In this document: positions 25,085 to 33,457 of the stretch, piece after piece
Numbering within the stretch: the first letter of the stretch is position 1
Layout of the letters: every line of letters starts with the position of its first letter
NCBI RefSeq assembly: GCF_000307855.1
Contig: NZ_AJLR01000049.1
Coordinates: 1-64,000 of the forward strand
DNA length: 64,000 nucleotides
Direction: 5' to 3'
Source of the DNA: Schinkia azotoformans LMG 9581
GTDB lineage: Bacteria > Bacillota > Bacilli > Bacillales > Bacillaceae_J
The notes under the pieces: generated by a model
The model's database searches: none
What the model saw: the letters and a program-made list of their open reading frames with translations, nothing else
What the model was told of the DNA's origin: nothing
Translations under genes and position numbers: made by a program

Positions 25085-26914
25085 ATGGACGACAAAATTG
25101 AAAAAAACTTACATGAGTTGAAGGAACAAATTTATGTAAATAATGAACTAAAACAGGATCTGCGTAAAACATTCGTTCCAAAATCAAAACGCAGAAAAAG
25201 CTTGTGGCGGAATCCATGGATCAGTGGATTACTGGCAGCTGCAGTATTTATGGCGTTTTATTTTTCAAATTCGCAACCTGATCATTTTGTGAAGGCAAGT
25301 TCATTAAATATTACAAACTCAATCTCATTTATGGATATCGGCAGTGGGGAAGTCGTTGCCTATTCACATCAAAAGGGATCATTATATGTTTCGTTACGGG
25401 ACCAGGGGATCTTTAAGTACACGAATGAAGGATTAACGAATTTAACGAAAGAAGTTGCTGATAGCATGAGCCAATCAATAATAGAAGATCAGCTTCTTTT
25501 CTCACAAAATGGAACAATTTATATTTTGGCATTACAAACTAAAGAAAGTAAAGAAATAATGAAAGGTACGTCTGATATCAGCTATAGTCAGCCGACATGG
25601 AAGGATAAAAACACGATTTATGTTACAAAGAACGAAGGAAGCAAATCCGAGATTGTTGAAATCAATCTCAAAACAATGAAAGAAACATCTGTGACAAAGG
25701 GTTCAAGTCTTATTTTTGTTGAAAAAGAAAAAAAGTTGATTTTTGAGCGGGATAGTCAAATTTTCATGAAAGATATTAAAAACGGCGAAGAGTCTTTTGT
25801 GGATAAAGGCATTGACCCAGCGGTATCTGCGGATGGAGCGTATATATCCTATGTTAAGAATAACAATGGATTTGATGATGTCTGGATTAAAGACCTCGAC
25901 CTTGAAACAAAGAAAAAAGTAACAACAAACGTTCCACCTCGATTCGAAAATAAAAACCAAGGTTTATATCAATATACTTTACCAATCTGGAGTTCAAATG
26001 AGCGTTCATTATATGTTTTGAAATTAAGTCAGTTTGATCCAAATGCATCTATTCAAATTATGAAAATCTCTCTAAACGAGAAGGCGATTTCAGCTGAACA
26101 AACAGTGGAAAGATATTTGCAGGCTTTAATTGTTAGGGATGATGATTATGCGAAAAGCATGATGGAGCAGCCGCCGGAGTTTTTAACAGTTTCAAACCCG
26201 CATCAAATTGGTTATGACGTCATCAGTTCGAAAGAGAAAAATGGCATCACGACTGTTACAGCCAATGTGTACTGGACGTATACGGCAAATCCTTATTATA
26301 AGGTGGGAACGTATCAATTTGAATTGAAGCAGGAAAAGAGTCAGTATATTATTCAAAATATAGCAGAAACAGAAAGTGTTGAAGTCACAAGTGCTGATTT
26401 TTCAAATGAACTTTTCTTAGTAAAAGATGGGGGAGATAGGGAGCGCCTGTTTTCATTAACAGATATTCCAAAAGAATTTTTACTAACAGATTCCGTAAGA
26501 ATCAGTTCATTAGTTATTAGTCCTAATGAAAAGGACGTCATTTTCAGTCTGCAGGAAATGGCTGAAAAAGTGGGAGAGCCTGCTGGGGTTACTATTCTTA
26601 AATACGATCGTGATCAAAAAACATTTACTGAAATTTCTAGATTAGAGCCGAAAAATAACAGCGAGAGCCTTGTGATTGAGCAAATGTCTCTTAACTCCAC
26701 AGGCCAATATGTAGTTGCCGATGTATTTTCTGAACCTGGCTTTGTTCCAACAACTTATCTTTTTGATGTAGTAAAAGGGGAGAAAGTTGACCAATTTACC
26801 GGATCACATTCATTATTTTGGCAAAATCAAAAATTAATAATGCAGGTCATGGATGAAAATAAATCGATGTTATACGAATTTGATCCAAAAACAAATGAGA
26901 AATATAAATTTTAA
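25085..26914 (+). CDS. Membrane-anchored beta-propeller protein, probable anti-sigma partner
   Basis: A 609-residue protein. Residues 1-40 are a charged cytoplasmic segment (possible sigma-binding), and a single membrane helix lies at about 44-60. The large outer part has WD40/TolB-like repeats (for example QPTWKDKNTIYVTKNE, DPAVSADGAYISYVKN and LPIWSSNERSLYVLKL), then a central domain at about 340-440, and more propeller-like blades to the end. It starts one base after the sigma gene. The order cytoplasmic head, helix, sensor domain fits an anti-sigma factor; no classic zinc anti-sigma motif is visible. Confidence 0.75.
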   Translation: MDDKIEKNLHELKEQIYVNNELKQDLRKTFVPKSKRRKSLWRNPWISGLLAAAVFMAFYFSNSQPDHFVKASSLNITNSISFMDIGSGEVVAYSHQKGSLYVSLRDQGIFKYTNEGLTNLTKEVADSMSQSIIEDQLLFSQNGTIYILALQTKESKEIMKGTSDISYSQPTWKDKNTIYVTKNEGSKSEIVEINLKTMKETSVTKGSSLIFVEKEKKLIFERDSQIFMKDIKNGEESFVDKGIDPAVSADGAYISYVKNNNGFDDVWIKDLDLETKKKVTTNVPPRFENKNQGLYQYTLPIWSSNERSLYVLKLSQFDPNASIQIMKISLNEKAISAEQTVERYLQALIVRDDDYAKSMMEQPPEFLTVSNPHQIGYDVISSKEKNGITTVTANVYWTYTANPYYKVGTYQFELKQEKSQYIIQNIAETESVEVTSADFSNELFLVKDGGDRERLFSLTDIPKEFLLTDSVRISSLVISPNEKDVIFSLQEMAEKVGEPAGVTILKYDRDQKTFTEISRLEPKNNSESLVIEQMSLNSTGQYVVADVFSEPGFVPTTYLFDVVKGEKVDQFTGSHSLFWQNQKLIMQVMDENKSMLYEFDPKTNEKYKF

Positions 26915-26920
26915 ATTTCA

Positions 26921-26961
26921 AAAAGTAGCCAATTCACTAGCGCTGTGAATTGGCTATTTTT
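26921..26961. terminator. Bidirectional terminator
   Basis: The stem AGCCAATTCAC / GTGAATTGGCT with flanking A and T runs, between the sigma operon and the convergent SDR gene. Confidence 0.92.
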
Positions 26962-27884
26962 CATGAAGACATCACTTGTCCGCCGTTGACATGTATCGTT
27001 TGCCCTGTCACAAATCGCGAATCATCGGAGGCAAGGAAAACAAAGGCGGGGGCAACTTCAAAGGGCTGGCCTTGACGTTCCATAGGATTACTAACAAGTG
27101 AAACCTGATCCGCAGAAAAACTGGCAGGGATCAAAGGAGTCCAAATCCTGCCGGGAGCAATGGCGTTTACTCGGATTCCTTGACGAACTAAATTATTGGC
27201 CAAGGCACGGGTAAATCCGACATTAGCAGCTTTTGTTGCAGTATAATCAATTAACTGGTCGTTTCCATAATAAGCAACGACAGAAGCAGTATTAATAATC
27301 GAACTTCCAGCCTTTAGGTGTGGAAGCGCGGCCCTAGTTACATAAAAATGTGAATAGATATTTACTTTAAATGTGTCATCGAACTGTTCATCGGAAATAT
27401 CAAGCAGGCTCAATTGCTGAAACTGGATGCCTACGTGGTTACATAAAACATCGAGTTTACCAAATGTTTTGATCGTTTCTTCAACTATATGAATGCATTG
27501 CTGTTTTTCCCTTAAATCTCCTGGCAACAGCAAACATCGTTGTCCCAACTCTTCAATTCTGCTTTTTGTTCGATTAGCATCCTCGTGTTCATCCAAATAG
27601 CTAATGGCAATATCTGCCCCTTCTTTTGCAAAAGCGATGGCTGCGGCGGCTCCCATGCCACTGTCACCACCCGTAATCAGAACCGTTTTTCCTAAGAGTT
27701 TTCCGCTGCCTTTGTAATTTGGATTTTCAATAATGGGTCTTGGAACCATTAGGCTTTCTACACCGGGTTGACGGTATTGACGCTGTTCCGGAACGGTTAA
27801 AGCTACATTTTTGTATTGTGTGATTTTTCCGTAATTTGGATATAGCGGGTATTCTTGATTGGACTTTGGATTATTTTCAGGCAC
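26961..27884 (-). CDS. SDR-family oxidoreductase (YdaD/YhxC-like)
   Basis: A 307-residue NAD(P)-dependent dehydrogenase with the 60-residue N-terminal extension seen in the YdaD/YhxC/YghA group ([27 protein letters not shown]). The nucleotide loop is TGGDSGMG (about 72-79). The catalytic Ser is in [10 protein letters not shown], with Tyr and Lys in DYTATKAA. The usual NNAG reads CNHVG. The start is GTG at 27884, with AAAGGAGG upstream. Relatives are general-stress or sporulation proteins in Bacillus. Substrate unknown. Confidence 0.92.
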   Translation of the reverse strand: MPENNPKSNQEYPLYPNYGKITQYKNVALTVPEQRQYRQPGVESLMVPRPIIENPNYKGSGKLLGKTVLITGGDSGMGAAAAIAFAKEGADIAISYLDEHEDANRTKSRIEELGQRCLLLPGDLREKQQCIHIVEETIKTFGKLDVLCNHVGIQFQQLSLLDISDEQFDDTFKVNIYSHFYVTRAALPHLKAGSSIINTASVVAYYGNDQLIDYTATKAANVGFTRALANNLVRQGIRVNAIAPGRIWTPLIPASFSADQVSLVSNPMERQGQPFEVAPAFVFLASDDSRFVTGQTIHVNGGQVMSS

Positions 27885-28029
27885 GAAAATTCCTCCTTTT
27901 TACAATAACAATTTGGGTTACTTTATGTCTCGAGAGTGGAAAAGGTGACTAGTATATTTTGAAGGTAACAGGGGATAGAAATCGCGAATACAGTATAAAA
28001 GGTTTAATACTCTTGGGGAGGTATCTAAA

Positions 28030-28203
28030 TTGCCAAACAACTATTATCATCCTGAAGTAAAATTATTGTTAGTGAATCATTCAAATGAAAAGGTTAAAGT
28101 TTTATATGATTCTAATCAAATTCCTTTCAAAATGCCGTTGATTGGACCGCGCCCACCATTCTATACGAATCCGCAATATGTACAGTACTATCCAAAAATC
28201 TAG
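28030..28203 (+). CDS. Small Tyr/Pro-rich protein, unknown
   Basis: A 57-residue protein starting at TTG (28030), with GGGGAGG eight bases upstream. It begins MPNNYYHPEVKLLLVNHS and ends in a Pro/Tyr-rich tail (PFYTNPQYVQYYPKI). The strong ribosome site and a terminator just downstream support a real gene. The composition resembles small coat or surface peptides of spore-formers, but no family is recognised. Confidence 0.65.
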   Translation: MPNNYYHPEVKLLLVNHSNEKVKVLYDSNQIPFKMPLIGPRPPFYTNPQYVQYYPKI

Positions 28204-28220
28204 TTGACATTGAATAATAC

Positions 28221-28283
28221 AAAAGTTAAGCCAATTCTCAAGATGTTCCTTCATCTAAAGAGTTGGCTAATTTTAACTTTTTA
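28221..28283 (+). terminator. Terminator of the small Tyr-rich gene
   Basis: A long imperfect stem: AAAAGTTAAGCCAATTCT with AGAGTTGGCTAATTTTAACTTTT, then T residues. Confidence 0.7.
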
Positions 28284-28314
28284 TGAACAAATTATGAAAT
28301 TTTTATGAAACTTA
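28281..28314 (+). promoter_or_regulatory. Three phased direct repeats upstream of the oxidase operon
   Basis: TTATGAA occurs at 28281, 28292 and 28303, each exactly 11 bp apart, one DNA turn. This is the layout of sites for tandem binding of OmpR-type response regulators such as ResD or PhoP. The repeats lie about 105-138 bp before the first oxidase gene. Confidence 0.5.
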
Positions 28315-28345
28315 CCAAAATGTGGCGGATTCGATATGGACAAAC

Positions 28346-28361
28346 TGTGATATTTGTCATA
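28346..28361 (+). promoter_or_regulatory. Possible Fnr box
   Basis: TGTGA-TATTTG-TCATA matches the Fnr consensus TGTGA-N6-TCACA at nine of ten positions. It lies 57 bp before the first oxidase gene. Control by oxygen level is plausible but untested. Confidence 0.4.
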
Positions 28362-28418
28362 ATGGCTTTGTAAGACGCTTTTATTATTATTTTATAAAAA
28401 TGAAGGGGTGTGATTTAT

Positions 28419-28559
28419 ATGGCAAAGCCAGAGTTGCATCAAAAGACTCAAATCGAGGATCGTAGTTCATTACGGGGGACACTCCTAATGACATCAATCC
28501 TTGGATTGATTTTGCTTGGAACATGGTTTGGCGTATGGAATTTATATTTAGGTCGTTAA
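28419..28559 (+). CDS. Cytochrome c oxidase subunit IIa (ba3-type)
   Basis: A 46-residue single-helix protein: a charged head (MAKPELHQKTQIEDRSSLRGT) and the membrane segment LLMTSILGLILLGTWFGVWNLYL. This is the size and plan of the small subunit IIa of ba3-type oxidases, and it lies directly ahead of subunits II and I, as in those operons. GAAGGGGTG precedes the ATG. Confidence 0.85.
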   Translation: MAKPELHQKTQIEDRSSLRGTLLMTSILGLILLGTWFGVWNLYLGR

Positions 28560-28587
28560 TTCAATGTAGGAAGGAGCATTGGTTACC

Positions 28588-29067
28588 ATGCACATGCATA
28601 AGTATGAAAAACTTTGGCTGTTATTTGGTATCACGACTTTGCTTGTATTCACGATTACGATTGGAGTAAGTGCATTTTACATGGGAAATCAGCCGCCAAG
28701 CTGTCTGGTAACTGTTGACCCGGCCAATGTTGATACAACTGCTCCATTTGACCAGCCTGGTCTGAAGCAAGTCGGAGACAATCAGTATGAACTAATAGTA
28801 GTTGCGTCTGCATTTAACTATGATGTTGGTCCTGAAAAGGTTATTCAAGTTCCAGTTGGTTCTACGATAAACTTTATTGGAACAACGAAGGATGTTATTC
28901 ATGGTTTTGAGGTTGCCGGTTCAAATGCAAACATGATGTTGGAGCCTGGTTATATCAATACTGTTGAAGCTACATTTAATAAGCCGGGTAAATATACGAT
29001 TGTTTGTAATGAATATTGTGGTCTTGGTCACCACTTAATGTTTGCAACTTTGGAGGTGGTTGAATAA
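28588..29067 (+). CDS. Cytochrome c oxidase subunit II (ba3-type)
   Basis: A 159-residue protein with one N-terminal membrane helix (about 8-32) and an outer cupredoxin domain. The binuclear copper-A site is clear: His in DVIHGFEV and the CNEYCGLGHHLM motif (two Cys, Glu, His, Met). The single helix and short length are typical of ba3-type rather than aa3-type subunit II. Start at the ATG 28588; an upstream TTG at 28579 is possible. Its stop overlaps the subunit I start (TAATG), so translation is coupled. Confidence 0.93.
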   Translation: MHMHKYEKLWLLFGITTLLVFTITIGVSAFYMGNQPPSCLVTVDPANVDTTAPFDQPGLKQVGDNQYELIVVASAFNYDVGPEKVIQVPVGSTINFIGTTKDVIHGFEVAGSNANMMLEPGYINTVEATFNKPGKYTIVCNEYCGLGHHLMFATLEVVE

Positions 29068-30725
29068 TGAACCCGATCGCTAGTATTAATCCAAAAGATG
29101 CGAAGCTTACAATGGCTCATTTTTATGTTGCATTTATCTCCCTATTCTTAGGGGCTACGGCTGGTTTGCTTCAAGTTTTAGTGCGTTCAGGAAAGGTAAC
29201 GCTACCGGCTGGGATTCAATATTATCAAGTTTTAACCGTTCACGGTGTTTTATTGGCTCTTGTTTTTACTACTTTCTTTATTATTGGTTTTATTTTCGCG
29301 ACACAAAGTAAGACTTGCGGTTCGTATACTGATGGTGAGCGCCGCTGGGGTTGGATTGGGTATTGGATGATGACAGTTGGTGTAGCGATTGCTGCAACAT
29401 TTATTTTACTTGGTGAGGCTTCAGTTCTATATACAATGTATGCACCAATGATGGCACATCCGATGCATTATATCGGTCTTACGCTAGTTGTAGTTGGCAG
29501 CTGGGTTTGCGGTTTCGTAGTATTCCACCGTCATGCACGTTGGAGAAAAGAAAACCGAGGACAAGTAACACCACTTTTAAGTTATATGGGTGTTATGACA
29601 ATGATCATGTGGCTAGTAGCATGCTTAGGTTTAGCTACTACTGTATTGGTTCAAATCATTCCATGGTCTTTAGGGCTTGTTCCAACGATTGATGTATTAA
29701 TTAGCCGTACATTATTCTGGTACTTCGGTCATCCACTAGTATACTTCTGGTTATTACCTGCTTACATGGCATGGTATGTAGTTGTACCGAAAGTAATCGG
29801 CGGTAAGATCTTTAGTGATGCCTTAGCTCGATTATCATTTGTACTATTTATTTTGTTCTCAATTCCAGTAGGATTCCACCATCAATTACTCGAGCCAGGT
29901 ATTGATCCATTCTGGAAATACTTACAGGTAGTATTAACATTCCTGGTTGTTATTCCATCATTAATGACTGCCTTCGCTTTATTTGCAACATTTGAAATGC
30001 GGGGCCGTGAATTAGGAGCAACAGGGTTGTTAGGCTGGTGGAAAAAGATGCCTTGGAAGGATGCTCGGTTCTTTGCTCCATTCATGGGTATGTTATTCTT
30101 CGCAGCCGGTGGTGCCGGTGGATTAGTTAACGCTTCCCACCAACTAAACCAAGTCGTTCATAATACAATTTGGGTTACAGGTCACTTCCATTTAACTGTT
30201 GGTTCAGCTGTTGCAATGACCTTCTTCGGTGTTGCATTCTGGATTGTTCCTTCGATTACCGGTCGAACATTAACACCAAAGGTGAATAAACTAGGTCTTA
30301 TCCAAACTTGGTTATGGACGATCGGCATGTTATTTATGTCAGGTGCGATGCATACAGCTGGCCTATACGGCGCCCCGCGCCGTTCAGCTTTTTCAACCTA
30401 TGCCGGAAATGAAGATACACTTGCTTGGATTCCTTACCAAATTGCCCAAGCGGTTGGTGGAACATTCCTATTCCTTGGAGCATTATTAATGGTGTATATC
30501 TTTGTTTATCTTGCATTTTATGCACCTAAAGGCGAAACAGAATTCCCTGTTGGCGAAGTGCACGATCAGGCTGAAAAAGTACCGGCTGTTTTCGAGAACT
30601 TCAAATTATGGGTCGCCATTACATTTGCCTTAGTATTATTCGCATACACCATTCCATTTATTGATATGATCCAAAACGCACCTCCAGGATCACCTGGATA
30701 TACGAATGTTATCGGACGTCAATAG
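29067..30725 (+). CDS. Cytochrome c oxidase subunit I (b(o/a)3-type)
   Basis: A 552-residue haem-copper oxidase with about 13 membrane helices. Haem and copper ligands are visible: low-spin haem His in VLTVHGVLL, the CuB His and cross-linked Tyr in FGHPLVYFWLLP, the CuB His pair in GFHHQLLEPG, and both haem His residues in GHFHLTVGSA. It reduces oxygen to water and pumps protons. The family (type B) works well at low oxygen. It forms an operon with subunits IIa and II and ends at a terminator; no haem or assembly genes are next to it. Confidence 0.96.
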   Translation: MNPIASINPKDAKLTMAHFYVAFISLFLGATAGLLQVLVRSGKVTLPAGIQYYQVLTVHGVLLALVFTTFFIIGFIFATQSKTCGSYTDGERRWGWIGYWMMTVGVAIAATFILLGEASVLYTMYAPMMAHPMHYIGLTLVVVGSWVCGFVVFHRHARWRKENRGQVTPLLSYMGVMTMIMWLVACLGLATTVLVQIIPWSLGLVPTIDVLISRTLFWYFGHPLVYFWLLPAYMAWYVVVPKVIGGKIFSDALARLSFVLFILFSIPVGFHHQLLEPGIDPFWKYLQVVLTFLVVIPSLMTAFALFATFEMRGRELGATGLLGWWKKMPWKDARFFAPFMGMLFFAAGGAGGLVNASHQLNQVVHNTIWVTGHFHLTVGSAVAMTFFGVAFWIVPSITGRTLTPKVNKLGLIQTWLWTIGMLFMSGAMHTAGLYGAPRRSAFSTYAGNEDTLAWIPYQIAQAVGGTFLFLGALLMVYIFVYLAFYAPKGETEFPVGEVHDQAEKVPAVFENFKLWVAITFALVLFAYTIPFIDMIQNAPPGSPGYTNVIGRQ

Positions 30726-30740
30726 AAGAATTCTCCAAAT

Positions 30741-30791
30741 AAAAGGCCTGATCCATTTGCCCTAATCAGTGGCATTTGGACAGGCCTTTTT
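30741..30791 (+). terminator. Terminator of the oxidase operon
   Basis: AAAAGGCCTG pairs with CAGGCCTTTT, with further inner pairing (CATTTGCC / GGCATTTG), then T residues. Confidence 0.88.
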
Positions 30792-30816
30792 ATATGTGAA
30801 AGAAAAGTTTGCCCTT

Positions 30817-30878
30817 TTTGTCCAGCTCCAGCGCCCAGCAACTCGTAAATTTCGCTAAACGGGTGCCTGCGCTTTTCT
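30817..30878. repeat. Dispersed intergenic repeat, GTCCAGCTCCAGCGCC type
   Basis: The segment opens TTGTCCAGCTCCAGCGCC and closes GGTGCCTGCGCTTTTCT. From memory, this pair of ends marks a short non-coding repeat common between genes in Bacillus genomes. Only one copy is in this window, so its repetitive nature cannot be shown here. Confidence 0.45.
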
Positions 30879-30880
30879 AA

Positions 30881-31294
30881 TTAGCAACGCCTAATTTGTC
30901 CGCGGATTTCTCCGTTAGGATGTTGGGCAGTATTAACATTTACATAAGCCCTTCCAGCTCTTATTAGGCGAAGTAATTCAGGAATGGAAGCACCCTGAAG
31001 TGGCCCAACAAGATCATCAGCGGTAATCACGCCCTCAATAACCCCCTTATTAACACTTATATTAGGGTCAATCGGACCAAATAGGAAGACCACAACAGGA
31101 CCATTTATCCTTCTGTGACCAAGGTGAATATGGGCCTCAGTAAAGTTTGCAAGCTTATTAACCGTTAGTTTGTATCCAATTCTTTGGCGATCACTACTTA
31201 CTTTAAATTTAATAAGCCCCGTAGCATTCGTTTCGACCGGGGGAACCTCCTCGGGACCACTTAAATTAGCAAAAAAAAGTTCATTTCTATTCAT
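30881..31294 (-). CDS. CHRD-domain protein
   Basis: A 137-residue protein made of one CHRD domain (named after chordin): NELFFANLSGPEEVPPVETNATG at the start, AHIHLGHRRINGPVVVFLFG in the middle, and AYVNVNTAQHPNGEIRGQI at the end. No signal peptide is visible. CHRD proteins are small beta proteins of unclear role, sometimes on the spore or cell surface. The ATG at 31294 has AAGGAG seven bases upstream; the ATG at 31300 abuts that site. Confidence 0.9.
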   Translation of the reverse strand: MNRNELFFANLSGPEEVPPVETNATGLIKFKVSSDRQRIGYKLTVNKLANFTEAHIHLGHRRINGPVVVFLFGPIDPNISVNKGVIEGVITADDLVGPLQGASIPELLRLIRAGRAYVNVNTAQHPNGEIRGQIRRC

Positions 31295-31472
31295 ATCCAT
31301 GCTCCTTTATACATCATTACATTATTATATTTTGATGTGGGTAAATTGCTATTACTGTTTGCTTAATAGTCTAATAGGTGGGGTTACAAAGTGTAGGCGA
31401 AAGGAGCGGTTGCCAAAAATGGGGATATGTGACAGTATATAGAGGAACAGAAGAAATGGAGGATTTGATAAA

Positions 31473-31811
31473 ATGGCATTGCCTAATTGCCCGAAATGTA
31501 ATTCAGAATATACATACGAGGATGGAAGTCTATTAATTTGCCCAGAGTGTGCTCATGAGTGGTCTTTAGATGCGGAGGCTGATCAAAGCGAAGACGAAAA
31601 GGTCATTAAAGATGCAAATGGGAATGTACTACAGGACGGCGACACAGTAACCGTTATTAAAGACCTAAAAGTTAAAGGTTCGTCATTGGTAGTAAAAATC
31701 GGTACAAAGGTGAAAAATATTCGTTTAGTGGATGGAGATCATGATATTGATTGCAAAATCGATGGGATAGGAGCCATGAAACTAAAATCGGAGTTTGTTA
31801 AAAAGATGTAA
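31473..31811 (+). CDS. yjdM: Zinc-ribbon protein YjdM (PhnA family)
   Basis: A 112-residue protein. The N-terminal zinc ribbon has CPKC (about residues 6-9) and CPEC (about 23-26) followed by AHEW. The C-terminal SH3-like domain has the family signature [20 protein letters not shown] and [20 protein letters not shown]. The family was first linked to phosphonate use (PhnA), but its role is uncertain. Single-gene unit with its own terminator. Confidence 0.95.
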   Translation: MALPNCPKCNSEYTYEDGSLLICPECAHEWSLDAEADQSEDEKVIKDANGNVLQDGDTVTVIKDLKVKGSSLVVKIGTKVKNIRLVDGDHDIDCKIDGIGAMKLKSEFVKKM

Positions 31812-31821
31812 TGATGTAAAA

Positions 31822-31862
31822 TGGTATACCAAATCCGCTGAGGGTTTGGTATATTTTTTTAA
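31822..31862 (+). terminator. Terminator of yjdM
   Basis: TATACCAAATCC pairs with GGTTTGGTATA, followed by seven T. Confidence 0.9.
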
Positions 31863-32063
31863 AAAACCTAAATTACCCTCTATTTACAATTTTAAACTCC
31901 TTTGTCTACTTTTTTTAATTACAAAAATACTGAAATAAGTTACAAAAGCTATAAATCACCTTTAAAACCTACTACTATAAAGAGGTACTAACGATAATAT
32001 TTATGAACTAAATATAACCTGTGAAATGGAAATATTTACTCGTTTACAAGGGGAGAGATTTGT

Positions 32064-33317
32064 ATGTCAACCTTACGGGGTGAAGCTTTAAAAATGCATA
32101 TAGAAAATCGCGGAAAGCTTGGTGTCTATTCAAAGGTGCCGGTTCGCAATGCAAAAGATTTAAGTTTAGCGTATTCTCCAGGTGTCGCTGAGCCTTGCAT
32201 CGACATTCATAAGGATGAAAATAAAGTTTATGACTATACAATGAAGGGAAATCTTGTTGCAGTTGTTTCTGACGGAACGGCTGTACTTGGTTTAGGGAAC
32301 ATCGGTCCGAAAGCAGCAATGCCTGTAATGGAGGGAAAAGCATTGTTATTTAAGTCTTTTGCCGATGTAGATGCATTTCCGATTTGTTTAAATACGACTG
32401 ATGCTGACAAAATTGTTGAAACAGTCAAGCTGTTAGAACCAACTTTTGGTGGAGTAAACCTTGAAGATATCGCAGCACCACGCTGCTTTGAAATAGAAGA
32501 ACGTCTACGTAAAGATTGTAGCATTCCTGTTTTCCATGACGATCAACACGGAACAGCAATTGTTACTGCTGCTGGTTTATTGAATGCTCTCAAACTTGCA
32601 AGCAAGAAAATCGAAGATATTCGTGTTGTTGCAAATGGTGCAGGGGCTGCTGGTGTGGCGATTATTAAACTATTGCTACAAATGGGCGTTAAAGATGTTA
32701 TTTTATGTGATACAAAAGGAATTATCTATGAAAACAGACCTGTTGGTATGAATAAATTTAAGGACGAAATGGCTAAAATCACGAACAAAGAGCAAAAACA
32801 AGGTACGTTAACTGATGCACTAGTTGGTGCTGACGTGTTTGTTGGGGTATCAGCTGCAGGGGCTGTTACAGAGGAAATGGTTCGATCTATGAATCGTGAT
32901 CCAATTATTTTTGCGATGGCTAATCCAATACCAGAAATTATGCCTGAAGTAGCGAAAAAAGCAGGCGCGTTGGTAATAGGTACAGGCCGTTCAGATTTTC
33001 CAAATCAAGTGAACAATGTTCTTGCCTTCCCAGGAATTTTCCGTGGAGCTTTAGATGTTCGTGCAACGGAAATTAATGAGGAAATGAAACTTGCGGCTGT
33101 AAATGCAATCGCGGGATTAGTTTCAGACGAAGAGATTCATGCGGATTATGTAATTCCGGATGCATTCGATCGTAGAGTTCCAGCTCATGTTGCGGCAGCT
33201 GTTGCGAATGCTGCTATCGAAACTGGAGTTGCTCAAAACCCTATGAATGTAGAAGATATTAAAAATCGTTTATTAGCTGAAGCGGAAGCAAAAAAGCCTG
33301 AGCTAGTTCTAGCATAA
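32064..33317 (+). CDS. NAD(P)-dependent malic enzyme (YtsJ-like)
   Basis: A 417-residue enzyme that decarboxylates malate to pyruvate. The malate-binding N-terminal domain has SLAYSPGVAEPC with the catalytic Tyr, then Lys in MEGKALLFK and the metal-binding acidic residues in VNLEDIAAPRCFEIE and FHDDQHGTA. The Rossmann domain starts at VVANGAGAAGVA. The length and motifs fit the short bacterial type such as B. subtilis YtsJ. GGGGAGAG lies upstream. Monocistronic, with a strong terminator. Confidence 0.95.
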   Translation: MSTLRGEALKMHIENRGKLGVYSKVPVRNAKDLSLAYSPGVAEPCIDIHKDENKVYDYTMKGNLVAVVSDGTAVLGLGNIGPKAAMPVMEGKALLFKSFADVDAFPICLNTTDADKIVETVKLLEPTFGGVNLEDIAAPRCFEIEERLRKDCSIPVFHDDQHGTAIVTAAGLLNALKLASKKIEDIRVVANGAGAAGVAIIKLLLQMGVKDVILCDTKGIIYENRPVGMNKFKDEMAKITNKEQKQGTLTDALVGADVFVGVSAAGAVTEEMVRSMNRDPIIFAMANPIPEIMPEVAKKAGALVIGTGRSDFPNQVNNVLAFPGIFRGALDVRATEINEEMKLAAVNAIAGLVSDEEIHADYVIPDAFDRRVPAHVAAAVANAAIETGVAQNPMNVEDIKNRLLAEAEAKKPELVLA

Positions 33318-33326
33318 AAAGTAGGA

Positions 33327-33373
33327 AGGGACAGTGGTTACCAACCTTGGTTGTTACCACTGTCCCTTTTTTT
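33327..33373 (+). terminator. Terminator of the malic enzyme gene
   Basis: A perfect long stem AAGGGACAGTGGTTACCAA / TTGTTACCACTGTCCCTT with a run of seven T. Confidence 0.93.
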
Positions 33374-33396
33374 GAGTAATTTGTTGGGCTAGATTT

Positions 33397-33451
33397 GGGC
33401 CAGAGTTCCCGACCCCACGGCTCTTGGGCCAGAGAACCCGACCCTGTGGGG
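33397..33451. repeat. Dispersed intergenic repeat with TTCCCGACCC core, two copies
   Basis: Two tandem copies, GGGCCAGAGTTCCCGACCCC (33397) and GGGCCAGAGAACCCGACCCT (33426), lie just before the stop of the convergent transporter gene. The same core recurs at 45042, 50270, 53271, 54017 and 54887, with a related copy at 41611. Non-coding. Confidence 0.75.
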
Positions 33452-33457
33452 CAGAAC

